From positions 1 to 29,213 of the forward strand of contig CAYSTA010000023.1 in the NCBI GenBank assembly GCA_964433845.1: a stretch of 29,213 nt of DNA, written 5' to 3'. This document shows, piece after piece, positions 7,795 through 15,977 of the stretch. A program made the position numbers and the translations under genes. Positions within the stretch are counted from its first letter, which is position 1. Each line of letters opens with the position of its first letter. The notes beneath the pieces are model-generated. The model had not been told where the DNA came from, made no database searches, and worked only from the letters and a program-made list of their open reading frames with translations. This stretch comes from MAG-121220-bin8 sp964433845 (GTDB lineage Bacteria; Bacteroidota; Bacteroidia; Flavobacteriales; Flavobacteriaceae).

Positions 7795-8856
7795 ATGATT
7801 CAAAAGGTTAGAAAAGGTGAAGAATTAAATGAAATTAATCTCAAAAAATTTCTAAAAGAAATTAATCTAATTTCTAATATAAAAAGTGATTTAAGTGTTT
7901 TACAATTTACAAATGGCTTTTCAAACTTAACTTATCAATTAAATGTTGAGGATAAGGTATATGTTATTAGAAAACCGCCAAAAGGTGCTGTTTATGGTCA
8001 TGATATGGGTAGGGAATATAAAGTTCTAAGAGGTCTCAATAACGGTTTTAATAAAGCACCTATTGCTTATGCTTATTCTAATGACAACAACATCATAGGG
8101 ACTCCATTTTATATTATGGAGAAAGTCAATGGAACAATCATCACTCCAAGAGAATTAAAGGAAAGAACTATACCAGCAAAAGATTATAAAATAATTTCAG
8201 AGACTTGGTTAAATACTATGGTAGAGTTACATTATTTAGACTATAATAAATTAGGTCTATCCGATCTTGGAAAACCAGAGGGCTATGTCGAAAGACAAGT
8301 TAGAAATTGGGGAAAACAATATATAAAAGCTGCAATTGATAATATAAAGGAAGCTGAGTTAATAATGAATTGGCTCAATGACAATCAACCCAAACAATAC
8401 AAACATAGTTTAATACACAACGACTACAAATATGATAATGTTGTTTTTAGTACAGAATCATGGACAAAAATTAATTCTATACTTGATTGGGAAATGTGTA
8501 CTATTGGAGATCCATTAATGGATTTAGGAACATCTATAGCTTATTGGGCTATGCCATCAGACCCTAAAGGACTTAAAACTGCCTTTGACTATCCTACTTC
8601 ATTAGAAGGCAACCCAACAAGACTAGAAGTTGTTAAAATGTATGAAAAAGAGACTGGAGAATCTGTAAATAATTTGGTTTTCTATTATGTGTTTGGACTT
8701 TTTAAAATAGCTGTAATCGTTCAACAAATATATTATAGATACAATAAAGGTTTAACAACAAATGAAAAATTTAAAAATTTAAATAAGATTGCTGAAATAT
8801 TGTGTAAAATCGGATGGCAATCCATTCAAAAAAATAGAATTGAAAATCTTTTCTAA
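7795..8856 (+). CDS. APH-fold kinase of the ACAD10/11-LvaA type
   Basis: A 353-residue phosphotransferase with the aminoglycoside/choline kinase fold. The N-lobe has FTNGFSNLTYQL (residues 38-49, nucleotide loop) and VIRKPPKG (57-64, Lys60 the likely ATP-binding lysine). The C-lobe has the Brenner motif HNDYKYDN (208-215; catalytic Asp210, metal-binding Asn215) and DWEMCTIGDPLMDLG (231-245; metal-binding Asp231). 'RKPPKG' plus 'DWEMxTxGDPLxDLG' is typical of the domain found at the N-terminus of ACAD10/11 and in LvaA, which phosphorylate 4-hydroxyacyl-CoA. The gene sits between the SDR (9 nt) and the histidine-phosphatase-like gene (4 nt). Antibiotic resistance is unlikely given the context. 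Confidence 0.88.
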   Translation: MIQKVRKGEELNEINLKKFLKEINLISNIKSDLSVLQFTNGFSNLTYQLNVEDKVYVIRKPPKGAVYGHDMGREYKVLRGLNNGFNKAPIAYAYSNDNNIIGTPFYIMEKVNGTIITPRELKERTIPAKDYKIISETWLNTMVELHYLDYNKLGLSDLGKPEGYVERQVRNWGKQYIKAAIDNIKEAELIMNWLNDNQPKQYKHSLIHNDYKYDNVVFSTESWTKINSILDWEMCTIGDPLMDLGTSIAYWAMPSDPKGLKTAFDYPTSLEGNPTRLEVVKMYEKETGESVNNLVFYYVFGLFKIAVIVQQIYYRYNKGLTTNEKFKNLNKIAEILCKIGWQSIQKNRIENLF

Positions 8857-8860
8857 ATCA

Positions 8861-9574
8861 ATGAGTAAGATATACTTTTTCAGACATGCTCAAGCTTCAT
8901 TAGGCAGTGATAACTATGATATCCTATCTAAAAAAGGAGAATTACAAGCTCAAGAACTAGGAAAGTATTTAGTAGATAAAAAATATAAATTTGATAAAAT
9001 ATACGTTGGGGAATTAACAAGGCAACAACATACCTGTAAAATTGTTTCAGAAGTTTATAAAAAAAACAATTTAACTTTTCCTAAGTCTATTATTCTTAAA
9101 GGATTAAATGAACATCAGGCTACAGAAGCTATGAAAATAGAAATTCCTAAAATGATAGTTTCAGATCCATATATAAAAAAATTATGGAAAGAAATTGAAT
9201 CAGATCCAAAAAAGAAAAATGGAAACTTAATGTTAGGATTTGAATATTTTTTGAAATTATGGGTAGAAGATAAAATTAAAGTAAATGGGATAATACCATG
9301 GAAAAATTTTAGAGAAAATGTAAGAAAAGCCTTAAAGATAATTTTAGATAATACCAAAAAGAGTCAAAACATAGGTGTGTTTACTTCAGGAGGAACTATA
9401 AGTTCAATTTCTGCTGAATCTTTAAAATTAAGTGACGAGAAAAAAATTGCAGGACTAAACTTTTCAATTAGAAATACCTCCTTTACTTCTTTTTTATTTT
9501 CAAAGAATCAATTTAACCTCTTATCATTTAATGAACTACCACATCTTGAAAAAGAAATGATAACATTTGTTTAG
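8861..9574 (+). CDS. Histidine phosphatase (PGM-like) superfamily protein, atypical site
   Basis: A 237-residue protein of the phosphoglycerate-mutase-like superfamily. The N-terminus MSKIYFFRHAQAS carries the RHA form of the RHG motif (Arg8, His9). A second basic motif is 'GELTRQQHT', where the third pocket arginine is expected. The region that normally ends in SHGG with the second catalytic histidine reads FTSGGT here (Ser176 in its place). The start was set at 8861: the longer in-frame ORF from 8789 would add 24 residues overlapping the kinase gene, and the family begins right at this 'MSKIYFFRHA'. It follows the kinase stop by 4 nt and is the last gene of the operon. It may hydrolyse phosphorylated intermediates made by the kinase, or bind them without catalysis; both are inference. 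Confidence 0.8.
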   Translation: MSKIYFFRHAQASLGSDNYDILSKKGELQAQELGKYLVDKKYKFDKIYVGELTRQQHTCKIVSEVYKKNNLTFPKSIILKGLNEHQATEAMKIEIPKMIVSDPYIKKLWKEIESDPKKKNGNLMLGFEYFLKLWVEDKIKVNGIIPWKNFRENVRKALKIILDNTKKSQNIGVFTSGGTISSISAESLKLSDEKKIAGLNFSIRNTSFTSFLFSKNQFNLLSFNELPHLEKEMITFV

Positions 9575-9585
9575 ATTTAAAGCAT

Positions 9586-9614
9586 AAAAAAACCTGCTAT
9601 TAGCAGGTTTTTTT
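9586..9614. terminator. Bidirectional intrinsic terminator
   Basis: A perfect 13-bp stem (seven A, then CCTGCT; loop ATT; AGCAGG, then seven T). It lies between the convergent catabolic operon (ends 9574) and the minus-strand gene ending at 9635, and gives a U-tract on both strands. Confidence 0.93.
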
Positions 9615-9634
9615 ATAATAATATTTATTAATAA

Positions 9635-10555
9635 TTATTTTAATAATGAACCATTGTAATATGCAGTGGCGTTTATGATCTTTCCATCATTATTAAACCC
9701 ATGGATATAATGAATAGGCATAGTGATTTTCTTACCATCTGACTTTCTAGTAATTCTAAATTTCCACCATGACAGAACATCTTTACTTTCATTTAAATCA
9801 TATTCTAAATAATCAGGATAACCTACTTGTTCAATAGCATCTAAAGTAAAATTCATTAAAAACTCTTCATTATTTTTTCTACCATCTTCCAAACTAATAG
9901 ATTCTGATGAATTAATATCATCAATAACTGCATTTTCATGCCAGTAACTATATGATTTTTCATAATCTCCATTCAGAAATGAATATAATGTCTTTCTTAC
10001 AGTATTAATATTTTTATGATTAATATAAATTTTTCCATTCTCTCTATCAACATTATTTCGAGAATTCGAAATTCTTCTAAATTCTAACTTGTTGCTATAC
10101 TCAACAATAGTTATAATTTTTGTAGAATCATCATTAAGCTTATAAATTCTAAGTACAGGATGGTCTAATTCTACACCAGTAGGCTTATGAACACCATATA
10201 CATGAAACCAGGATTGAACCCAATTACCATCATTTTTATATTCTAACATATCTGGATAAGCTCCTTCAGAGTTTTTAAATGAAACATAATCAAAATAATT
10301 TTTAAACCATTTGATATTATTCAATACATTGTTTTTTTTACCAAATTCTTTATTTTTGGTATTCCCATCAAGCCATGACACATCATCATGTAAAATTGAA
10401 GCTGCTTTATCTAAATCACCATCAGAAATTGCCTTATGAAATGAATCAATTAAATCAATTCCAGGATGTTTTTCATAAATAATTCCATTTTTCTTTTTCT
10501 GTGCACTAACAGAAAATGTTATAAGTGCGATTAAAATAAATGTTATTTTTTTCAT
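9635..10555 (-). CDS. Secreted tandem NTF2/SnoaL-like protein
   Basis: A 306-residue exported protein. Residues 1-19 are a signal peptide (MKKITFILIALITFSVSAQ). Two related halves follow. About residues 32-160 have 'IDSFHKAISDGDLDKAASILHDDVSWLDG' and about 182-306 have 'VRKTLYSFLNGDYEKSYSYWHENAVIDD'. Both begin with the helical pattern of SnoaL/NTF2-like domains, where a small count-and-decline segment precedes Asp-rich turns. Both also repeat 'YPD-LEY' and 'W--F-V/I' segments (GAYPDMLEYKND and VGYPDYLEYDLN), which supports an internal duplication. No catalytic residues can be assigned; such domains bind small molecules or act as cyclases or isomerases. It ends at the shared terminator. Confidence 0.75.
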   Translation of the reverse strand: MKKITFILIALITFSVSAQKKKNGIIYEKHPGIDLIDSFHKAISDGDLDKAASILHDDVSWLDGNTKNKEFGKKNNVLNNIKWFKNYFDYVSFKNSEGAYPDMLEYKNDGNWVQSWFHVYGVHKPTGVELDHPVLRIYKLNDDSTKIITIVEYSNKLEFRRISNSRNNVDRENGKIYINHKNINTVRKTLYSFLNGDYEKSYSYWHENAVIDDINSSESISLEDGRKNNEEFLMNFTLDAIEQVGYPDYLEYDLNESKDVLSWWKFRITRKSDGKKITMPIHYIHGFNNDGKIINATAYYNGSLLK

Positions 10556-10631
10556 AATTATTTTTTTAAAATGTAGTGTAATATAATAAAATACTGCTTA
10601 ACATACTTATAAGAATGTTAATTACATGAAA

Positions 10632-11249
10632 TTATTTTACAACAATAAATGTTGCTGTTCCACCAGTAGAAAGGTTCCATTGATTTGAAGAAATCATTTG
10701 ATTTTTATCATCAAAAACTCTTAATTCAGCTGTATTAGGTCCTGTACTTCCTTGATTTAAAGCAGTAAAGTCAATTTTATTAAACCCTGAAATTAAAGGA
10801 AGTTTAAACCCAGAAAAAGTGGAATCTAACATAAGGTTGTCAATAACTATGGAATCATTAACTAAAATACGAACCCTATCTCCATCTACATATTCAAAAT
10901 CCCTGCAAATAATATTTACATATTTTGAATTTGTTCTAACGTCTCCTAAATAAGAACCTTTACTGTAATTATTTGGTTGTCTTTGTTTTTCTTTTTGAAT
11001 TTTTTTTAAATATATATCACCAGGATCTAAAAAGGTTTCAGATTCAAAAACAGATTTATTACTCTCTTTCTTAGATTCAGATTTTTTTGAAATTGAAAAA
11101 TAGTCTGGATTATTTGGATTAATCTTTAGATTCTTTAAAGTTGATGAAAGCGGTGGTAAAAGTTCAATTTTTCTTTTAGAATTTTCTATCTGAGAGAATA
11201 ATTGAAAAGAAGTAATGAAAATAAAAAGAAAACAAATAATTTTTTTCAT
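10632..11249 (-). CDS. Conserved secreted flavobacterial protein, unknown function
   Basis: A 205-residue exported protein. An upstream in-frame ATG at 11288 would add 13 residues, but MKKIICFLFIFITSFQLFSQ, starting at 11249, is a clean signal peptide, so that start is chosen. After a low-complexity, lysine/serine-rich middle (residues 20-100), the C-terminal 90 residues are beta-rich and well formed: 'YVDGDRVRILVNDSIVIDNL', 'GFNKIDFTALNQGSTGPNTAELRVFDD', 'SNQWNLSTGGTATFIVVK'. I recall this C-terminal pattern from secreted proteins of many Flavobacteriia; its role is not known to me. The gene is separated by 62 nt from the small membrane-protein gene upstream and by 76 nt from the NTF2-like gene downstream. 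Confidence 0.75.
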   Translation of the reverse strand: MKKIICFLFIFITSFQLFSQIENSKRKIELLPPLSSTLKNLKINPNNPDYFSISKKSESKKESNKSVFESETFLDPGDIYLKKIQKEKQRQPNNYSKGSYLGDVRTNSKYVNIICRDFEYVDGDRVRILVNDSIVIDNLMLDSTFSGFKLPLISGFNKIDFTALNQGSTGPNTAELRVFDDKNQMISSNQWNLSTGGTATFIVVK

Positions 11250-11311
11250 ATTTCTATAAAACAGTATATATAAAGTTCTATTCTTCATTTTTTCAAATTA
11301 GCACCAATCAT

Positions 11312-11482
11312 TTAGTAAATTCTAACACTAAATAATATTAATGCAATAGTTACAAACAAAAACCATGCCTCTACTCTATTTTTAAGTGTTAATGCTTCAC
11401 CAAAAATACATAATCCCGAACTAAAAATAAGAATACCTAAAAACGATAAGACAAACCAGTTATTTTTTTTAATGAAATTCAC
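11312..11482 (-). CDS. Small two-helix membrane protein downstream of ccsBA
   Basis: A 56-residue ORF found by translating the minus strand. It begins with GTG and shares one base with the TAG stop of ccsBA (the string TAGTG), which suggests translational coupling. The product has a basic N-terminus (MNFIKKNN), a first hydrophobic helix (about residues 9-28, WFVLSFLGILIFSSGLCIFG), a short charged loop (EALTLKNRVEA) and a second helix (about 40-52, WFLFVTIALILF), ending in SVRIY. The GL-IFGEA pattern resembles short flavobacterial membrane proteins of unknown role. It may have a role near cytochrome c assembly, but that rests only on position. No ATG start is available. Confidence 0.6.
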   Translation of the reverse strand: MNFIKKNNWFVLSFLGILIFSSGLCIFGEALTLKNRVEAWFLFVTIALILFSVRIY

Positions 11483-14400
11483 TATTTAAAATATTTATTA
11501 TACTTGAAATAAGAAAAGAAACCTAACAGAAAAACAAATGCTGCTGAGTAGTAAACAAAATCAGGGGTTATTACCTTATCTCCACTAGCATATGAATGTA
11601 ACCCGCTTAAATAAAAATTAACTCCAAAATAAGTCATCATAATTGAAGAAAAAGCAATAACAGACATTAAATTAAACATCCATTTTCCCTTTAATCCTGG
11701 AATTATTCTCATATGTAGTATAAAAGCATAAATCATGATACTAATCAAAGCCCATGTTTCTTTTGGATCCCATCCCCAGTATCTTCCCCAACTTTCATTA
11801 GCCCATTGTCCTCCAAGAAAATTCCCAATGGTTAACATGATTAATCCTACGGTTAGAGAAAGCTCATTGATTATTGTTAACTCTTCTAAGTTTAATTTAA
11901 TCTTCTTTTTATTTTTTTCATTCGTTATAAGCATAAGAATTAATGATACTATTCCTAAAATCATTCCTAAAGTGAAGGGGCCATAGCTTCCTACAATTAC
12001 AGAAACATGAATCATTAACCAATAACTATCAAGAACAGGAACTAAATTTGCTATTTCTGGATCCATCCAGTTCCAATGAGCTATCATTAAAATCATTGAA
12101 GCTCCAAATGAGGTTGCTGCAATTGTAAGATTAGATTTTCTAGAAAAAGCAATCCCCATGGCAACTGTAGCCCAAGCAACATAAATCATAGACTCATATG
12201 CATCGCTCCATGGAGCATGACCTGAAATATAAGCCCTAGCTAAAAGTCCTAGTGTATGCAAAATAAATAATCCAACAATAGTGTATTTTGATACTTTTAT
12301 AAGAAACTTTATGTATTTATTTTCATTAAAAATTTGAAAAATAATTAAAGTAAACATAAGAGTTCCTACATACATATACCAACTAAAAAGTTTCTTAAAA
12401 ACATCATACTTATTATACATTATTTCTGCTTTTATTTTATCTTCAGAAGGAAGAATATTAGATCCATATTTAGTTTGGAAACCTTTAATACTCTCCAAAA
12501 GTTTTGTTGAATTATCATAATTTCCTGTTTCTATGTCATTTTCTAAAGCCCCAAAATAAAGCGGCAAAACATTTTTTACATATAAAGAATCAACACCACT
12601 AAAATCATTTGGTTCAATATCAGAAAGGGCAACCCATTTATTATTAGAATTATTAGGGATAGGAAAAATTCTTAAAACCTTTCCTTCAAAAGCAGAAAAA
12701 AGTAAATTAACCTTTCTATCAGTTTCTATAAAATCAGATTCAAATTTATTAGGCAAAGAAGATTTATATGCTTTCTCTAAAAACTCAGAAATTTTATAGT
12801 TACCCTCATCATCAAAAAAATCAATAAATGATGCATATTTTTGATTTTTATCAATTCCAATAACATTTCTGATACTATCATTTCCTCTATTTAAATAAAT
12901 TAAAGGAACATTATACCATATGATAGGGTTTTTAGTAATTGAAATTAGAACTTGATCAGCGCTTAATTCTTTATAAGTATCTGACTTACTTACTTTTCTT
13001 AAAAGTTCTGAAGCAAAAGTATTTAAAGGTTTCATACGTCCTCCCGTATCTTGAATTACAAGGCTGCCAAAATTAGCTGCATGCTCGAAACTTACAGGTT
13101 TATTAATAATTAAGGAGTCTGATTGGCTTAATATAGTTTGGGTATGCTGATGGTCATCTTGAGCATAAAAAGCTGTTGAAAAAAAGATCATTACAACAAT
13201 TAAAGCGTCTTTCTTAATTTTAACCTTTTCCAACTTAATAGCTAAATCTTTAAAACGAGTTCTACCAAAAAACATGATTCCCAATAGTCCAATATAAAGA
13301 AGGAAATATCCTATATAAGTAATAAGAGTACCAAAATAATCATGATTTACCGACAAAACTGTTCCTTTTTCATCAGGATCAAAAGAAGCTTGAAAAAATC
13401 TATATCCCTTATGATTTAAAATATTATTCATATATATATCAAAATCAAAAGTAGGATCATCAATTACCGTTACTTTACTCATAAAACTACTATAACTCTT
13501 CTCAGTTCCAGGATATTTTTCTGCTATAAAATCATTAAGTTTTATTTGAAAGGGAAGAGATTTTTCTAAAGAACCATATTTTAAGGAAAAATCTAAATTT
13601 CCTACTTTAACTTTTTTAGGTTGATTTACAATTCCTTTTCCACCCAATAAGCCAACTATTCTAGATTCTCCATTTGTAGAAATCTTAACAAATAATCCAT
13701 CTTGTTGAGTAACTTCATCGTCAGATTTAACAATTTCAAATTTTCCATTTATAATTTTTTCTGGAAAAACAAACTGTAAACCAGCAGCATTATATAATGA
13801 TCTTAAAATCAATGGTTGGTTAGAATTTATAATTAAATCTCCTTGCATCTGATCTGCCATTCTCATATAATTACCTTCAAATGGACTATTTATAAATAAT
13901 TCTCCATCTATATAATTTATATTAATAGCGCCCTTTGTGTCATTGTTAAGAGCAAATAGAATATTATGAATATTTGTTACTTGACCTGATTTTAGATAAT
14001 GATCATGTCTACTTCCATTACTAGCTTCAACAATTTTTAAATAATCTTCACCATTTAAATCATGAACTAGATCCTCTTTAGCGTTCTCTAAAAAATCAAT
14101 GTATTCAATTGAAAAATCTTGATCATTAAAATCATAGTTCCAATTAAAATAATTATTTGTTTTTTCAGAAATTAACAAATCATCTTCTAAAGATTTTCTT
14201 AAAGGTTGACCATTTATTTCTCCATCAACATAAACAGTTAAATAAGTTTTTTCAGATAAAAATGTATTAGAAGAAGTATTTTCTCTAATGGGCATTACCC
14301 CTTCAAAACCTATATATCTAGTGATACCTGCACCAATAATTATAAGAATCCAAGAAATATGTAAAAGTAAAACTGGCCATTTCTCAAACCTAAATAAATT

Positions 14401-14607
14401 ATACCTTTTGATATTTAAAGTAAAATTAATAATGAAAAACATCAACATTAACTCAAACCACCAAGAATTATAAATTAATATTTTAGCTGTTGTTGTATTA
14501 TAGGAATTTTCTATAAAAGTCCCTATTCCCATCGAAAGAGGAAATAAAATAAATAAAATCGCAGTAAATCTAGTTGAAATTAAAAAAGAAATTAATTTTT
14601 TACCCAT
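11482..14607 (-). CDS. ccsBA: Fused cytochrome c biogenesis protein CcsBA (ResB-CcsA)
   Basis: A 1041-residue integral membrane protein of the System II cytochrome c assembly pathway, exporting heme and attaching it to apocytochromes. The N-terminal half is ResB/CcsB-like: transmembrane helices near residues 10-28, 47-65 and 78-97, then a long periplasmic region (about 110-430) and another helix at about 433-453. A short periplasmic stretch 'AQDDHQHTQ' and the segment 'GGRMKPLNTFASELLRK' lead to the CcsA half. There the heme-handling signature WGRYWGWDPKETW spans residues 940-952. Candidate heme-ligand histidines are His797 (GHAPWSDAYE), His867 (MIHVS) and His1004 (GLHSYASG). The fusion is normal for Bacteroidota. 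It overlaps surA by 16 nt and the small downstream gene by 1 nt. Confidence 0.95.
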   Translation of the reverse strand: MGKKLISFLISTRFTAILFILFPLSMGIGTFIENSYNTTTAKILIYNSWWFELMLMFFIINFTLNIKRYNLFRFEKWPVLLLHISWILIIIGAGITRYIGFEGVMPIRENTSSNTFLSEKTYLTVYVDGEINGQPLRKSLEDDLLISEKTNNYFNWNYDFNDQDFSIEYIDFLENAKEDLVHDLNGEDYLKIVEASNGSRHDHYLKSGQVTNIHNILFALNNDTKGAININYIDGELFINSPFEGNYMRMADQMQGDLIINSNQPLILRSLYNAAGLQFVFPEKIINGKFEIVKSDDEVTQQDGLFVKISTNGESRIVGLLGGKGIVNQPKKVKVGNLDFSLKYGSLEKSLPFQIKLNDFIAEKYPGTEKSYSSFMSKVTVIDDPTFDFDIYMNNILNHKGYRFFQASFDPDEKGTVLSVNHDYFGTLITYIGYFLLYIGLLGIMFFGRTRFKDLAIKLEKVKIKKDALIVVMIFFSTAFYAQDDHQHTQTILSQSDSLIINKPVSFEHAANFGSLVIQDTGGRMKPLNTFASELLRKVSKSDTYKELSADQVLISITKNPIIWYNVPLIYLNRGNDSIRNVIGIDKNQKYASFIDFFDDEGNYKISEFLEKAYKSSLPNKFESDFIETDRKVNLLFSAFEGKVLRIFPIPNNSNNKWVALSDIEPNDFSGVDSLYVKNVLPLYFGALENDIETGNYDNSTKLLESIKGFQTKYGSNILPSEDKIKAEIMYNKYDVFKKLFSWYMYVGTLMFTLIIFQIFNENKYIKFLIKVSKYTIVGLFILHTLGLLARAYISGHAPWSDAYESMIYVAWATVAMGIAFSRKSNLTIAATSFGASMILMIAHWNWMDPEIANLVPVLDSYWLMIHVSVIVGSYGPFTLGMILGIVSLILMLITNEKNKKKIKLNLEELTIINELSLTVGLIMLTIGNFLGGQWANESWGRYWGWDPKETWALISIMIYAFILHMRIIPGLKGKWMFNLMSVIAFSSIMMTYFGVNFYLSGLHSYASGDKVITPDFVYYSAAFVFLLGFFSYFKYNKYFK

Positions 14608-15977
14608 TTGTTAGTAAAGTTACAATCCTTATTATCTTGATTAATATTAATATATGTTTCTTCAATTTTCTCAATCATCCAATTTTGGACTTTTTTTAAT
14701 TGCTTTTCTTTTAAAGCTAAATCTTTAATTTTAATATAATCCTGAGAATAATCAGCAATATGTTCATCAAACCTATTGCTTACTTTAATAATTTTATATT
14801 TTTTAATTCCTCTATTATCTTCTTCAAGTAAAGGTGCTGAAACTTCATTATCTTTTAATTTTTGAGCTTGTCCATATAAAACAGGATCCATTTTAGTAAG
14901 CTCAAATCTTGTATCCCCTGTTGTTGGGTTTATTAAAACACCACCATTATTTCTTGTTTCTTCTTCATCAGATGAAGATTTTGCAGCTTCTTCAAAAGTT
15001 AATTCACCATCAACTATTCTTTTTCTAATAATATCAATTTTTCTTTTTGCTTCAAGTAAAGCATCATTTGTTACTTCGGGGACTAAAAAAATATGTCTTA
15101 CATCAACCTCTTGACCTCTAATTCTTTCTACTTTTACGATATGCCATCCAAATTCAGTTTTAAAAGGAGCTGAAATCTCTCCTTCTCTTAATCTATAAGC
15201 TGCATCCCTAAATTCTTTAACCATCTGGGGACGATTCCTATTTAGAGTATATTTACCTCCAGTTGCTCTAGAACCAGGATCCTGAGAATATAAAATAGCT
15301 TTTGTAGCAAATGAAGAACCATTGACAAGAACATCATTCCTTATAGTTTCTAATCTCTTTACAATTTTTTGATTATCTTCCTCAGAAACCTCAGGTTTAA
15401 TTACAATTTGGGCAATTTCAAGTTCTGCTCCAAAAACTGGTCTTTCATATTTTGGAATTGAATTAAAAAATTGACGAACTTCTTCAGGTGTTATCTCAAT
15501 CTCATCAACTATCTTTGACTGCATCTTTTCAGATAACTGATTTGTTTTGTTTATTTCAAAAAGTTCAGATCTAAAGGATTTTTCATCTCTTTTTTTATAA
15601 AACTCTAAGACTTTTTCTAAACTACCTAATTGATCTACAAAATAATCAATTGTTCTATCTACATATGAATAAATCTGATTGTTATCAACTTCTAAACTAT
15701 CTTGCTCTGCATGGTGAGCATAAAGTTTATCCTCCATTAATTTTCCAAGCAGACTACATCTACCTATATTTTCAGTTGAAACTCCTTGAGATTGGAGATC
15801 AATTAATGTTTTGTCAACATCTGACTCTAAAATAACATAATCACCTACCACCGCCGCTACACCATCAATCTTAATTATATTCTCATTATTTAAAGTAGCT
15901 GAATTGGATTGAGAATATGCAAAAAATCCAAATTGAATTATAAAAAATGGAAAAAAATATTTCTTAATTATTTTCAT
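14592..15977 (-). CDS. surA: SurA-like periplasmic chaperone/PPIase with two parvulin domains
   Basis: A 461-residue periplasmic folding factor for outer-membrane proteins. The start is placed at 15977, giving signal peptide MKIIKKYFFPFFIIQFGFFAYSQ; the ORF could extend 12 residues upstream but the basic region would be split from the hydrophobic core and overlap more of the upstream gene. Order: SurA N-domain (about 30-180, 'VAAVVGDYVILESDVD'), first parvulin (about 183-287, ending 'PFKTEFGWHIVKVERIRG'), second parvulin (about 290-400, 'VRHIFLVP' to 'KKYKIIKVSNR'), then a C-terminal helix. The first parvulin keeps the 'GWHIVKV' strand; the second lacks it and may be less active. The gene overlaps the preceding lipoprotein gene by 14 nt and ccsBA by 16 nt. 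Confidence 0.93.
   Translation of the reverse strand: MKIIKKYFFPFFIIQFGFFAYSQSNSATLNNENIIKIDGVAAVVGDYVILESDVDKTLIDLQSQGVSTENIGRCSLLGKLMEDKLYAHHAEQDSLEVDNNQIYSYVDRTIDYFVDQLGSLEKVLEFYKKRDEKSFRSELFEINKTNQLSEKMQSKIVDEIEITPEEVRQFFNSIPKYERPVFGAELEIAQIVIKPEVSEEDNQKIVKRLETIRNDVLVNGSSFATKAILYSQDPGSRATGGKYTLNRNRPQMVKEFRDAAYRLREGEISAPFKTEFGWHIVKVERIRGQEVDVRHIFLVPEVTNDALLEAKRKIDIIRKRIVDGELTFEEAAKSSSDEEETRNNGGVLINPTTGDTRFELTKMDPVLYGQAQKLKDNEVSAPLLEEDNRGIKKYKIIKVSNRFDEHIADYSQDYIKIKDLALKEKQLKKVQNWMIEKIEETYININQDNKDCNFTNKWVKN

Noticed and set aside
7795..8856. Aminoglycoside resistance phosphotransferase
   Set aside because: The APH fold is shared, but the motif details and the ACAD/SDR neighbours fit a catabolic hydroxyacyl-CoA kinase.
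8789..8860. Longer N-terminus for the histidine-phosphatase-like protein
   Set aside because: The extra 24 residues overlap the kinase gene and precede the conserved MSKIYFFRHA start.
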